Assembly: GCA_902797405.1 (NCBI GenBank)
Contig: CADBSP010000097.1
Location: 1 to 10,519, forward strand
Reading direction: 5' to 3'
Source: an uncultured Eubacteriales bacterium
Lineage (GTDB): Bacteria; Bacillota; Clostridia; Peptostreptococcales; Anaerovoracaceae
Length of the DNA: 10,519 nt
Part shown: positions 1 to 7,326 of the stretch, piece after piece
How the letters are laid out: each line of letters begins with the position of its first letter
Position numbering within the stretch: position 1 is the stretch's first letter
Notes under the pieces: model-generated
Seen by the model: the letters and a program-made list of their open reading frames with translations, nothing else
Database searches by the model: none
What the model was told of the DNA's origin: nothing
Made by a program: the position numbers and the translations under genes

Positions 1-1
1 A

Positions 2-283
2 AGGGCGTTGCGTGATTACAGCGAAAAAACACGAGGGTTTGTAGCCAGATGGGGTGGAGATGAATTTTGCATCATCACCAAAGGCGCGAAAGCACCGGCG
101 CCGGAGGAAACACTCAAAGAAGTCCAAAAGGCAATCGATAAAGAAGCGGCCGATGAGCATATCGAGTATCCTCTGCACTTGTCTGCGGGATATACCAAGT
201 GCATCTCGCCTTTGACTTCAATCGAAAAGCTAATAGATAATGCAGACCGAATGCTTTACGAAAAAAAGAACTACAATGGGTGA
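2..283 (+). CDS. Diguanylate cyclase GGDEF domain, C-terminal fragment (5' end outside window)
   Basis: The frame is open from the left edge to TGA at 281-283, so the start and any sensory domain lie outside the window. The fragment carries the GGDEF signature intact (G-G-D-E-F at nt 53-67, preceded by R-W). It ends with the usual closing part of the domain (L-S-A-G-Y, then A-D-R-M-L-Y-E-K-K). GGDEF domains condense two GTP into the second messenger cyclic di-GMP. The inhibitory I-site, R-x-x-D five residues before GGDEF, is not present: the residues there are K-T-R-G. Product inhibition through that site is therefore unlikely. The intact GGDEF suggests an active enzyme, but the regulatory input cannot be seen. 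The gene ends in a GTGA overlap with the acetyltransferase gene, which suggests co-transcription. Confidence 0.9.
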   Translation, partial: RALRDYSEKTRGFVARWGGDEFCIITKGAKAPAPEETLKEVQKAIDKEAADEHIEYPLHLSAGYTKCISPLTSIEKLIDNADRMLYEKKNYNG

Positions 284-747
284 CTATGATTGTTGAAAAT
301 AGAGAAGACAAGAGAAATATAGCGAGGACTATTCTCGAAGCTTTGCCGGAATGGTTTGAAATACCGGAAGCCAGAGAGAAATACATCTCTGAAGCGGCGG
401 ATCAAATACTGGTTGCCATCTTTGATGATGATATGCCAATCGGATTCTTATGCCTTGAAGAAACCGGAAAGGATACCGCTGAGCTACATGTCATGGGAGT
501 CCTGAAGGAATACCACCGGCAAGGTGTGGGATTTGCTTTGTTTAATGAAGCTAGAGATATAGCTCGCTTGAAGGGATACTCATTCCTTCAAGTTAAGACC
601 GTCCAGCTGGGAAGATACCCAGAGTATGATGACACGAACAAGTTTTATTTGGCTTGTGGGTTTAAAGAGTTTGAAGTTATTCCTGATTTGTGGGGAGAAG
701 AGAATCCCTGCCAGATTTATGTTATGTATATTGGGGAGGGTGTTTAG
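280..747 (+). CDS. GNAT-family N-acetyltransferase
   Basis: This 155-residue protein has the length and layout of a single-domain GNAT enzyme, which moves an acetyl group from acetyl-CoA to an amine. The acetyl-CoA loop motif is visible as R-Q-G-V-G-F-A (residues 80-86), following the strand L-H-V-M-G-V. The late motif F-Y-L-A-C-G-F (122-128) is the usual 'Y...GF' of the family. The substrate cannot be told. The GTG at 280 overlaps the stop of the GGDEF gene (GTGA), pointing to translational coupling. An ATG two codons later (286) is an alternative start. Neither has a convincing ribosome binding site. A T-run follows at 760-767 but has no stem before it. Confidence 0.88.
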   Translation: MTMIVENREDKRNIARTILEALPEWFEIPEAREKYISEAADQILVAIFDDDMPIGFLCLEETGKDTAELHVMGVLKEYHRQGVGFALFNEARDIARLKGYSFLQVKTVQLGRYPEYDDTNKFYLACGFKEFEVIPDLWGEENPCQIYVMYIGEGV

Positions 748-780
748 GACCTTTCTTTATTTTTTTTACGAGAAACAGCG

Positions 781-828
781 ATAATCTTTACTTTTGAGCC
801 GATATATTGTAAAATAAGTAAAGATTAT
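781..828 (+). promoter_or_regulatory. Promoter inside a perfect 13-bp inverted repeat (candidate operator of the HTH-Fic gene)
   Basis: A sigma-A type promoter reads TTTACT (787-792), 17 bp, then TAAAAT (810-815), placing transcription start near 822. The 13-mer ATAATCTTTACTT at 781-793 is repeated as its exact reverse complement at 816-828. One arm therefore covers the -35 box and the other covers the start point. A dimeric repressor bound to both arms would block RNA polymerase. The next gene encodes an HTH domain, so autoregulation is the simplest inference. The repeat and promoter are seen directly; the binding protein is inferred. Confidence 0.7.
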
Positions 829-841
829 GGAGGCGCCAAAT

Positions 842-1750
842 ATGATTTCGTATAAAGGTCTAGAGAATGCCTTAAAGGAAAAGGGTATCGGCAAGACAGA
901 ATTATCAAAGCAGCTTGGTCTATCTACTCGCACTGTAGCTAAAATAAAAAAAGGAGAGAAGCTATCTCGTAACAGCATTCAGAAGATTGCTGATTATCTT
1001 GGTTTGACACCCGGAGAGATAATGAGAGAAGTCTCTGATAATAAGATTCTTCAGATGCTTAGAGATGAAAAAGAGATAAGGCTTTCGGGAGGACTATACC
1101 ATGAACTCCAAGTGCGAATGACTTATAACTCTAACCATATCGAAGGGAGCACTTTGTCAGAGGAACAGACTCGTCTTATCTTTGAGACCAATACCATCGA
1201 TCTTGGTGATGGCGTTCCGGTGGACGATATATTGGAGACCGTGCATCATTTCCGCGCAATAGATTATGTAATTGATGTTGCAGAAGATGAGTTATCGGAA
1301 GGGATTATTAAAGAACTGCACTACATCATAAAACATGATACCAAGGATTCAACCCTTGACTGGTTTGCTGTGGGTGATTATAAAAAGCATGCCAATGTGG
1401 TTGGCGGCAGGGAAACATCCAAGCCACAGGAAGTCAGCCAGCATATGATAGCTTTGTTGAGAGAGTATAATGCAAAGGATAGTGTTGGCTTTGATGATAT
1501 AGTCGCATTCCATGCCCAGTTCGAATACATCCATCCATTCCAGGATGGAAACGGTAGAGTTGGAAGGCTCGTCGCTCTCAAAGAGTGCTTGAGGCACGAT
1601 ATTGTTCCTTTTATCATAGAAGATTCTAAAAAACTTTTCTATTATAGAGGACTTTCCGAATGGAAAAAGGAAAAAGGTTTTTTGATAGGCACATGCCGGG
1701 ATGGCCAAGATACATTTAAAAGGCTGCTAATTGCATTGGATGTGGAGTAG
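842..1750 (+). CDS. HTH-Fic protein: XRE-like DNA-binding domain fused to a Fic (AMP-transferase) domain
   Basis: The 302-residue protein has an N-terminal Cro/CI-like helix-turn-helix (about 15-58, with L-S-T-R-T-V-A-K-I-K-K-G) and then a Fic domain. Fic enzymes usually transfer AMP from ATP to a hydroxyl group on a target protein. The catalytic motif is complete: H231-P-F-Q-D235-G-N-G-R239-V-G-R242. Upstream lies S97-N-H-I-E101-G102, which fits the (S/T)xxxE(G/N) inhibitory motif, N-terminal to the catalytic motif as in class II, self-inhibited Fic proteins. A separate antitoxin is therefore not required, and none is seen nearby. I chose ATG 842 because GGAGG (829-833) sits 8 nt before it. 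The upstream ATG 827 overlaps the operator arm and has no binding site. Its targets are unknown. It is probably a self-regulated transcription unit. Confidence 0.9.
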   Translation: MISYKGLENALKEKGIGKTELSKQLGLSTRTVAKIKKGEKLSRNSIQKIADYLGLTPGEIMREVSDNKILQMLRDEKEIRLSGGLYHELQVRMTYNSNHIEGSTLSEEQTRLIFETNTIDLGDGVPVDDILETVHHFRAIDYVIDVAEDELSEGIIKELHYIIKHDTKDSTLDWFAVGDYKKHANVVGGRETSKPQEVSQHMIALLREYNAKDSVGFDDIVAFHAQFEYIHPFQDGNGRVGRLVALKECLRHDIVPFIIEDSKKLFYYRGLSEWKKEKGFLIGTCRDGQDTFKRLLIALDVE

Positions 1751-1837
1751 GAAGCTGGTTAAACAGCTTATTGTAGAATGCTTCTATGGGTTGATGCATA
1801 AAGGAGTCTGCAAATCGAGAATTAGGGAGTAAAAGCA

Positions 1838-2368
1838 TTGAAAATATCTTTACTGACTGCAGAATTATCATTTACGGCAATTTGGTTGTTCGTAAGGATA
1901 ATTGTATGGAGGAGGAATAAAAGTATAGATTGGAAGAGGGAAGCAATACTACTATTAATGTTTATTAATCTTGCTGTCATCATCCGTTTCGCTTTTTTTC
2001 CAAGAGATTTAGTTAATGGTCGTGTGCAACCGCTTATTTTTGAGGCAGCAAAAGTATGGCCCTTGAGAATCAATCTAGCCCCGATTAAGCATTTGTTTGA
2101 TTATGATAATGCTCGAGACTTAATATGGAATGTGGTGGGAAATGCGATGATGTTTATTCCTACAGGTATCATAATACCTATCTTATATCGTAGTAGGGAT
2201 ACATTTTGGAAAGTCATTGCAACAGGTGCCCTCGTTTCACTTTGTGTGGAGATTCTTCAGTTACCATTTGCGGTCAGGGCATCTGATGTTGATGATCTGA
2301 TTTTGAATACACTTGGAGTCGCCGGTGGTTATGGAATCTATAAGGTTATTAAACGTATAAAAGGATAA
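1838..2368 (+). CDS. VanZ-like family membrane protein
   Basis: The 176-residue protein is hydrophobic, with about five membrane segments (near 5-24, 36-54, 96-117, 123-145 and 155-170). It carries the VanZ-like landmarks in order: N98-V-V-G-N102, then F-I-P-T-G (106-110), then E138 and Q141 in a membrane helix, then R147 and D150-V-D-D153, and N157-T-L-G160. The family is named after the teicoplanin-resistance protein VanZ, but most members stand alone and have no proven role. I would not call resistance from this gene. The start is TTG, supported by AGGGAG at 1824-1829, 8 nt upstream. The next membrane-protein gene begins 24 nt after its stop, suggesting an operon. Confidence 0.85.
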   Translation: MKISLLTAELSFTAIWLFVRIIVWRRNKSIDWKREAILLLMFINLAVIIRFAFFPRDLVNGRVQPLIFEAAKVWPLRINLAPIKHLFDYDNARDLIWNVVGNAMMFIPTGIIIPILYRSRDTFWKVIATGALVSLCVEILQLPFAVRASDVDDLILNTLGVAGGYGIYKVIKRIKG

Positions 2369-2392
2369 GTTGGGATTTTAGGAGCATAAATA

Positions 2393-2890
2393 ATGGTAAA
2401 TGATATTACTTTTCAAGAGGTGTTAGAACACTGGGCAAGTTATGGCATAGGGTTTTGGATTGCAATAATTGCAGGTATTGCGGTTTTTGTGGTTGAGATA
2501 AAATTGGCAAAACGAGGAGTAATTCTATCCAACAGAGAAAAGAAGATTGAAAAAGCCAAAAAGGCGGGCCACATGATTAGGGCGGAAGCAATATATCAAA
2601 ACTACAATAGGCGAGGAGGAAAGGGGTCAGGTACAGGTGATGATCTCTACCATTGTGTCTATGAATATACAGTGGATGGTGTGAAGAGAAGGTATGTTGT
2701 TGCTCAAAGTGGGCATTATCCACCCAGAACAATTACGCTATATTATTTATCGAACCCCAAGAGAGTGTTTTCTGCGTATGATCATAACAAGAAGGACGTC
2801 GTGCAGGGGTTTTTATTGTACCTGATTCCGCTGTTGGTAATCTATCTTGTGGCGAAAGCGTTCGGCGTTGACTTCAGTGCGTTCCGGTAA
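2393..2890 (+). CDS. Two-segment membrane protein with a DUF3592-like soluble region
   Basis: The 165-residue protein has one membrane segment near the start (about 18-36) and another near the end (136-157). Between them is a soluble part of about 95 residues. That part begins with a lysine-rich helix (49-58) and continues as a beta-rich stretch: Y-H-C-V-Y-E-Y-T-V-D-G (86-96) and T-L-Y-Y-L-S-N-P (115-122). This pattern of a strand, a V-D-G turn and 'YY..NP' resembles the DUF3592 type of bacterial membrane protein. The assignment is by eye and the function is unknown. AGGAG (2380-2384) lies 8 nt before the ATG. The gene follows the VanZ-like gene by 24 nt and was probably co-transcribed with it. 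Confidence 0.75.
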   Translation: MVNDITFQEVLEHWASYGIGFWIAIIAGIAVFVVEIKLAKRGVILSNREKKIEKAKKAGHMIRAEAIYQNYNRRGGKGSGTGDDLYHCVYEYTVDGVKRRYVVAQSGHYPPRTITLYYLSNPKRVFSAYDHNKKDVVQGFLLYLIPLLVIYLVAKAFGVDFSAFR

Positions 2891-2914
2891 ACTTCTCGTT
2901 TGTAGAGGTAAAAC

Positions 2915-3172
2915 ATGCCAATCCCGTGTTCGAACCCCTCCCATAATGAAAGTGAAGAGTACCCAACTGACTGTTGGGATGATGAGCTATATAGCTATCA
3001 CTCTAATAGGTTTCAAACTGACTATTATCAAAGAAATAAGAATAAGGTCCTTTACTGGCAAAAAATAAGAAAAAGCGCTTCTTGGTTATCAGGTATTCCT
3101 TTAGACAACGGTGATCTTGAACAGCAGTTTTGTTTGACTGAAATTGTGCATTGTAAATCTACAAAAGATTAG
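2915..3172 (+). CDS. Small hypothetical protein (doubtful)
   Basis: This 85-codon frame begins 24 nt after the preceding gene, with AGAGG (2904-2908) 6 nt before its ATG. The product is polar, rich in Tyr, Asn, Asp and Ser, and has no membrane segment or motif I recognise. Support is limited to spacing and ribosome binding site. If it is not real, 2891-3324 is a 434-bp non-coding stretch. In that case it holds only a small hairpin (2962-2978, C-C-C-A-A-C pairing with G-T-T-G-G-G), a tRNA T-arm-like 12-mer (2928-2939) and the promoter of the next gene. Confidence 0.35.
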   Translation: MPIPCSNPSHNESEEYPTDCWDDELYSYHSNRFQTDYYQRNKNKVLYWQKIRKSASWLSGIPLDNGDLEQQFCLTEIVHCKSTKD

Positions 3173-3238
3173 TATTTGTTCCACATCCGAGTAGGTGGTA
3201 GTATTGTGGGACAGATGAAGAAATCAAAAAGAAGTATT

Positions 3239-3268
3239 TTGACAATAGGGGTAGTAATAATCTTTAAT
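3239..3268 (+). promoter_or_regulatory. Promoter of the first TIR operon
   Basis: A consensus -35 box TTGACA (3239-3244) is followed after 18 bp by TTTAAT (3263-3268, 5 of 6 matches to TATAAT). Transcription would start near 3275 and leave a leader of about 50 nt before the GTG at 3325. It is the best promoter-like match in the gap. No inverted repeat or other operator is evident around it. Confidence 0.55.
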
Positions 3269-3324
3269 GTGTAAATGCCGGCTTGACGGATTGTGGATTA
3301 TAATTAACATAAGGAGATGCGGAA

Positions 3325-6300
3325 GTGGAATCATATTTCAACTTAAAATGTAAAGGGAATCCTTTAAACCGTAAAGCGCATAAAATCTATTTTTGCTGTA
3401 ATGCATCGGACTTTAATAGTCTGTTTGACGTTATTTCAGATGAAATAATCGGAATAGACCAAAACATAAATATTTATTATTATGATCCATCAGAAGGGAT
3501 GCCTTCTAAAGAAGATATAGATGTGCTTTTAAGTGAAATGCAACTTTTTGTTATTCCCATTACGGTGGGATTTCTTGATGAACGCAAACCTTCCTTTGCT
3601 AGGGTAAACGAGTTTAGTTATGCTCTAGAAAATCATATTCCTGTTATTCCGCTGATGCAAAAACCAGATGTGTTTCCGGATGAAATGGCAGAAACAAAGA
3701 AGCAAATGATAGAGGCTTTTAATAGATGTTGTGGTGCCATTGAGTATCTGGATAAGGATGACGACCGTAAGAATCCGGGCTTGTCTTATCGGGAAAAACT
3801 AGAGAGAACTCTGAAATCCATGCTTGTGGACGACGAACTATCTCAAAGAATACGGGATGCTTTTGATGCGTATGTTTTTCTTAGCTACAGAAAAAAAGAC
3901 AGAGCTGAAGCTAAGAAGGTTATGAGATTGATTCATGAAAACGAGTTCTGCAGAGATATTGCTATTTGGTATGACGAATATCTTGTTCCGGGTGAAGAGT
4001 ATAACGATGCAATAGAGGAAGCGATGAAAAAGAGCGCATTGTTTGCCCTTGTTGTTACACCGAGTCTCCTGGAGGATCCAAATTATGTTAAAGACATTGA
4101 ATACCCAAATGCAAATGAACTGGATAAGATAATAGTTGCTATCAAAACACAGGAAGTTGATTTTCCAAAACTATTTGAAACATATGAAGGAATCGGAGAG
4201 CATATTGTGGATAGTGATGCTTCCCAGGTGTCTGTGAGGCTACGCAGTCTTCTTAAAGATATTGCTTTAAGAAAAAACAACGATTCGTCCCATAATTATT
4301 TTATAGGACTTGCTTATCTTAATGGCATTGATGTTGAGATAAATAAAGAGAAAGGTGCAGAAATCATTAGAACTGCAGCTGAAGATGGGCTCCCTGAAGC
4401 AATGGAAAAGCTTGCAGATATTTACAGTGGGGGGCACGGAGTGGCAAGAAATCATCCAGAGGCACTAAAATGGCAGCAAAAATATGTTGATTGGATTAAG
4501 GCAAATGATTCATCAGAGGATCATTATAAAACACTCTATACCGGGCTAACAAAAATAAAGAAGCTCATGAGCGTGTATTCCGATATAGGACCTATTAGTC
4601 GTGAAATTCTTGAATGTGCTGAAAAAATGAGGGAAGAGGATTGTGAAGGATGGCTTGAGTATCTTAGGGATGCATATTATGCAATGACTGAGTATTATGC
4701 CAATAGTGGTGATAGAGAAAAAGCAAAGGAATACAGTGAGAAATATCTTAATCTTTATGAAAAAGACCGAGAGACTGGAGATGCAGAACTACTGCATGCA
4801 TATCGTTCTTTGACCAGAATTAATTGGGGAGTTGATAAGAATTGGGAAATAGAGCTGACAAAGGCAACAATCAAATTGATGGAAGACAATAGTCTTGAGT
4901 TTAATGAATCATATGGTTATAGGGAATATCTGAATGAATGCAGATCGTGCTATCATGAGCTTTCGAGAGAGGGATTGGTAAGTGAAGCAAAAGCCATGAG
5001 TGACAAAATCGAAAAGTACGGAAGCGACGTGATTGCAGCATGTGAAACATCGGAGGATTATCAATCTGCGGTAAAGCTTTGCGATGATATTGCGCATATG
5101 TATAGCTATATTGGTCCCAATAATCCTGACACGCCCTTTGATCGTTTGCCGTGGGACGATGATTATAAATCGATGATTTGGTTTGGAAAAGCCTACGATA
5201 TTTGCACAATGCTTGCCGAGCAAGATGACAGTTTTCATTGGGCATATAAGGCGTTTTGCTATTACCATGGGATGTATAGCAGGGATCGGGATGCAGATGT
5301 GTTTAAGGAACTGAATTACTGCAAGAAAATGCTTGAAATGATAGAAAACATGGAATCACGTGCGGCCTCTCAGGAAGACTATCAGGAGCTTGATAGTGCA
5401 TATAGTATTATGTCAGGCTTGCCGGATTATTTAAGCATGGATGAAATAGAATGGAACTTGAGGAGATTAAAACTAAAAAGCAATTTTTATGAAGAGTATG
5501 AGAATTATAAAGAAATAATAAAGGCATATAAAGATGTTTTGGTATTTCCCATAAACAGCGTACTATCGGACATGGGAGATTATATAGAAAGAATTAAGGA
5601 CTTGTATCTCATTGATGATGATTATTCTGTTCGTCTCTTTATTTACATGAGTGAAAAATATAGGGAATGTGGAGACATTGATGCGTCAAAGAAATGGCTT
5701 GACTATGCAATATCAAGAGCTGCAAACACGACCCTCGAGGATGAAGATGCGATTCCTTTGTTTAGCTACATGAGTAGAACGCTTAAAGAACAAGGTGACA
5801 ATGATACATCAAAAATAATACTTGACTATGCAATTGCAAGGGCTGCAGCCACAACAGGATATGCGATGTTCACAGCTAAAACACCTTTTGACAATGGCGG
5901 TATTTTCGAAGATCTGTTTGGTTTAGGAAAACTTTGTTTTGAAATTGCCCCGGATGAAGAGAAAATTGTTTTCAGAAAAATGGTAGAGATGTATGAGAAA
6001 CTCGAAACAGAGAAACGAATTGGTCAAGAAGAGCAAGAGTATGATGAAGAAAATATTGCGGATGTCTGTAGACTAATTGCTGATTATTGTAAATCAACCG
6101 GGAGACATGAAGAAGAGTATTTTAGAAGAAAAGCGGTGGAGGTTTATAGCGGTCTTTGGAATAGGGTTAATGCTTATAGAGTTAAAACTTATCTGGAAGA
6201 TGTGCTTTTAAGTACCTTGAATTTGGTTGAGTGCTTGATCAGAAATGCAAAAAAGGACGAAGCTAAAAAAGAAATGAAAGCTATGGAGGGGTTGCTTAAA

Positions 6301-6405
6301 GATGCCTGGGATGTATGGGAGAAAAGAATAGATAAATCTTTATACGAATATTATCAGAGGGAATATGATCGAGTTAAAAAAATGATTATGGACAGTAACA
6401 ATTAA
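3325..6405 (+). CDS. Large TIR-domain protein with N-terminal TIR-like domain, Sel1 repeats and TPR-like tail
   Basis: This 1026-residue protein has no signal peptide or membrane segment. Residues 20-111 form an alternating strand-helix pattern (I-Y-F-C-C, I-N-I-Y-Y-Y, L-F-V-I-P-I-T, I-P-V-I-P-L) that looks like a degenerate TIR fold. A canonical TIR domain follows at 182-315, with F185-L-S-Y-R-K-K-D-R193, I-W215-Y-D-E218 and N253-Y-V-K-D-I-E259-Y-P. E259 is the likely position of the NAD+-cleaving glutamate, with some alignment uncertainty. Sel1-like repeats occupy 324-390. The rest is helical and TPR-like (for example 446-480), with a 41-residue tandem repeat at 771-849. Bacterial TIR domains often cleave NAD+ or make signalling nucleotides in phage defence, but that role is inference here. 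GTG start, with AAGGAG (3311-3316) 8 nt upstream. It is paralogous to the gene at 7365. Confidence 0.88.
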   Translation: MESYFNLKCKGNPLNRKAHKIYFCCNASDFNSLFDVISDEIIGIDQNINIYYYDPSEGMPSKEDIDVLLSEMQLFVIPITVGFLDERKPSFARVNEFSYALENHIPVIPLMQKPDVFPDEMAETKKQMIEAFNRCCGAIEYLDKDDDRKNPGLSYREKLERTLKSMLVDDELSQRIRDAFDAYVFLSYRKKDRAEAKKVMRLIHENEFCRDIAIWYDEYLVPGEEYNDAIEEAMKKSALFALVVTPSLLEDPNYVKDIEYPNANELDKIIVAIKTQEVDFPKLFETYEGIGEHIVDSDASQVSVRLRSLLKDIALRKNNDSSHNYFIGLAYLNGIDVEINKEKGAEIIRTAAEDGLPEAMEKLADIYSGGHGVARNHPEALKWQQKYVDWIKANDSSEDHYKTLYTGLTKIKKLMSVYSDIGPISREILECAEKMREEDCEGWLEYLRDAYYAMTEYYANSGDREKAKEYSEKYLNLYEKDRETGDAELLHAYRSLTRINWGVDKNWEIELTKATIKLMEDNSLEFNESYGYREYLNECRSCYHELSREGLVSEAKAMSDKIEKYGSDVIAACETSEDYQSAVKLCDDIAHMYSYIGPNNPDTPFDRLPWDDDYKSMIWFGKAYDICTMLAEQDDSFHWAYKAFCYYHGMYSRDRDADVFKELNYCKKMLEMIENMESRAASQEDYQELDSAYSIMSGLPDYLSMDEIEWNLRRLKLKSNFYEEYENYKEIIKAYKDVLVFPINSVLSDMGDYIERIKDLYLIDDDYSVRLFIYMSEKYRECGDIDASKKWLDYAISRAANTTLEDEDAIPLFSYMSRTLKEQGDNDTSKIILDYAIARAAATTGYAMFTAKTPFDNGGIFEDLFGLGKLCFEIAPDEEKIVFRKMVEMYEKLETEKRIGQEEQEYDEENIADVCRLIADYCKSTGRHEEEYFRRKAVEVYSGLWNRVNAYRVKTYLEDVLLSTLNLVECLIRNAKKDEAKKEMKAMEGLLKDAWDVWEKRIDKSLYEYYQREYDRVKKMIMDSNN
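5635..5871 (+). repeat. 41-codon tandem repeat inside the first TIR gene
   Basis: Codons 771-811 and 812-849 encode two copies of one helical unit. They share L-F-[IS]-Y-M-S, then G-D-x-D-[AT]-S-K, then L-D-Y-A-I-[SA]-R-A-A-x-T-T. The copies start 123 bp apart (5635 and 5758). DNA is still similar within them: 14 identical bases at 5698-5711 and 5821-5834 begin a roughly 35-nt stretch with few differences. This points to a fairly recent in-frame duplication of a TPR-like unit. Confidence 0.75.
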
Positions 6406-6511
6406 TGCAATGAAAACCCCCCAAGCACTTAATATACACAAGAACTAATCGATGGATTTTTTTAAAGAACAAAGTATACAGAAATGGTTTCTTTGCTAAG
6501 GAGGTGCTAAT

Positions 6512-6979
6512 ATGGGAATGGACTTCAAAAGAATAAAAAAGGAATACCAAGGTTATAGGGAAAAGGAAAGAAAAAGGATAATCGAATATCTCTTGAGCAA
6601 AACCGATGATCAAGGAGAACCTCTATTTGCAAAGTTGAGCTATAAAGGCGGCTCTGGTCGACCTAATTATGGGAATAGAGAAGAGCGACCGATAGAGGGG
6701 ACCTATGACCTTTCTAACTGGAAATACATATCGACAGAGTATAAGGGGAGGGAGTTACTCATTTCTCTGCAATGCTTTGATCTTGATCCGAAGTCTCGAA
6801 ATATACATGTGTTGTATGATCGGATTGGGGTCTTGTTTGATGCTGCCGATATAGTTGATGTGGCAGGAACAAAGGTGTCAGATGCCTTTCTAAAAATGAA
6901 GGTCAGCAAATGGGAACTTCCGTTGGAGGATAAAGATATAGAGGCTTTGGTAGAGTGGATTATAAAAGAATTCAACTAA
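6512..6979 (+). CDS. Hypothetical protein, 155 residues, between the two TIR genes
   Basis: I do not recognise this family. The product is soluble. It starts with a highly charged helix (about 5-30, rich in Lys, Arg and Glu), then a glycine-rich turn (K-G-G-S-G-R, 45-50). A mixed strand-helix core follows, with W70, L-L-I-S-L-Q-C-F-D (82-90) and I-H-V-L-Y-D-R-I-G-V-L-F-D (98-110), then a closing acidic helix (139-154). There is no signal peptide or membrane segment. AAGGAGG (6498-6504) lies 7 nt before the ATG, one of the strongest binding sites in the window. The gene follows the first TIR gene by 106 nt without a visible terminator, so it is probably in the same operon. It may be a partner or regulator of the TIR protein, but nothing in the sequence proves this. 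Confidence 0.8.
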   Translation: MGMDFKRIKKEYQGYREKERKRIIEYLLSKTDDQGEPLFAKLSYKGGSGRPNYGNREERPIEGTYDLSNWKYISTEYKGRELLISLQCFDLDPKSRNIHVLYDRIGVLFDAADIVDVAGTKVSDAFLKMKVSKWELPLEDKDIEALVEWIIKEFN

Positions 6980-7019
6980 TAGTTGCGTGATTTCATGAGT
7001 ACTGAGTAATAGAATTAGT

Positions 7020-7262
7020 GTGGATTACAAGGAGTCACTTAATGCTTTGGTTGGAAGCTTCGTTAACCTGGAATATGGGTTGCCAAATGGAATCAAGGTA
7101 AAACTTTTGGATGATCAAACCACGTACTTGGGTAATCAGTTGGAATGTGAGTTTGGCGGGGATAGGTGTTTCGGAGTCCTTGCCAATATGGACTTAATCC
7201 TGGTGTGTACCTACGAAGCGGAGGGAAAGAATCAGGAATTGGTGTTTTATAAGAAAAGGTAA
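7020..7262 (+). CDS. Hypothetical protein, 80 residues, last gene of the first TIR operon
   Basis: This small soluble protein belongs to no family I recognise. After a short helix (2-12) it looks beta-rich: F-V-N-L-E-Y (14-19), I-K-V-K-L-L (25-30), L-E-C-E-F-G-G (41-47), L-I-L-V-C-T-Y (59-65) and L-V-F-Y (74-77). That would fit a small barrel or sheet domain. The start is GTG, the first start codon after the in-frame TGA at 7005-7007, and its ribosome binding site is weak. Translation may depend on the upstream gene, 40 nt away. A strong terminator 25 nt after the stop closes the operon, which supports this being a real final gene. Confidence 0.6.
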   Translation: MDYKESLNALVGSFVNLEYGLPNGIKVKLLDDQTTYLGNQLECEFGGDRCFGVLANMDLILVCTYEAEGKNQELVFYKKR

Positions 7263-7286
7263 TTTAAAATGATATTATTATCAAGG

Positions 7287-7312
7287 AAACGGTTCTCAGA
7301 ATCGTTTTTTTT
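7287..7312 (+). terminator. Rho-independent terminator after the first TIR operon
   Basis: AACGGTTC (7288-7295) pairs with GAATCGTT (7299-7306), including one G-U pair, around a TCA loop. A 7287-7307 A-T pair extends it. The stem runs directly into a T tract ending at 7312. It separates the 80-codon gene from the second TIR gene. Confidence 0.85.
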
Positions 7313-7326
7313 ATAGGGAGCTTTTA

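Noticed and set aside
760..767. T-run after the acetyltransferase gene as a terminator
   Set aside because: No stable stem precedes it.
827..841. Upstream ATG at 827 as the start of the HTH-Fic gene
   Set aside because: It overlaps the inverted-repeat arm, lies only about 5 nt after the predicted transcription start and has no ribosome binding site. ATG 842 has GGAGG at the right distance.
1752..1769. Hairpin AAGCTG/CAGCTT after the HTH-Fic gene as a terminator
   Set aside because: Only six pairs, and no T-run follows.
2847..3068. 73-codon frame overlapping the end of the two-segment membrane protein
   Set aside because: It overlaps a well-supported gene by 44 bp in another frame and has no ribosome binding site.
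3215..3274. 19-codon frame starting M-K-K-S-K-R with a hydrophobic stretch, like a clipped signal peptide
   Set aside because: Too short to support, and it contains both boxes of the best promoter of the TIR gene.
3283..3310. TTGACG and a perfect TATAAT just before the first TIR gene as its promoter
   Set aside because: TTGACG and TATAAT are only 10 bp apart. Pairing TTGACG with TAACAT instead would start the transcript after the ribosome binding site. The pair at 3239-3268 is better.
4909..5268. Long - strand frames inside the first TIR gene
   Set aside because: They are antisense to a strongly supported coding region and show no family motif or ribosome binding site.
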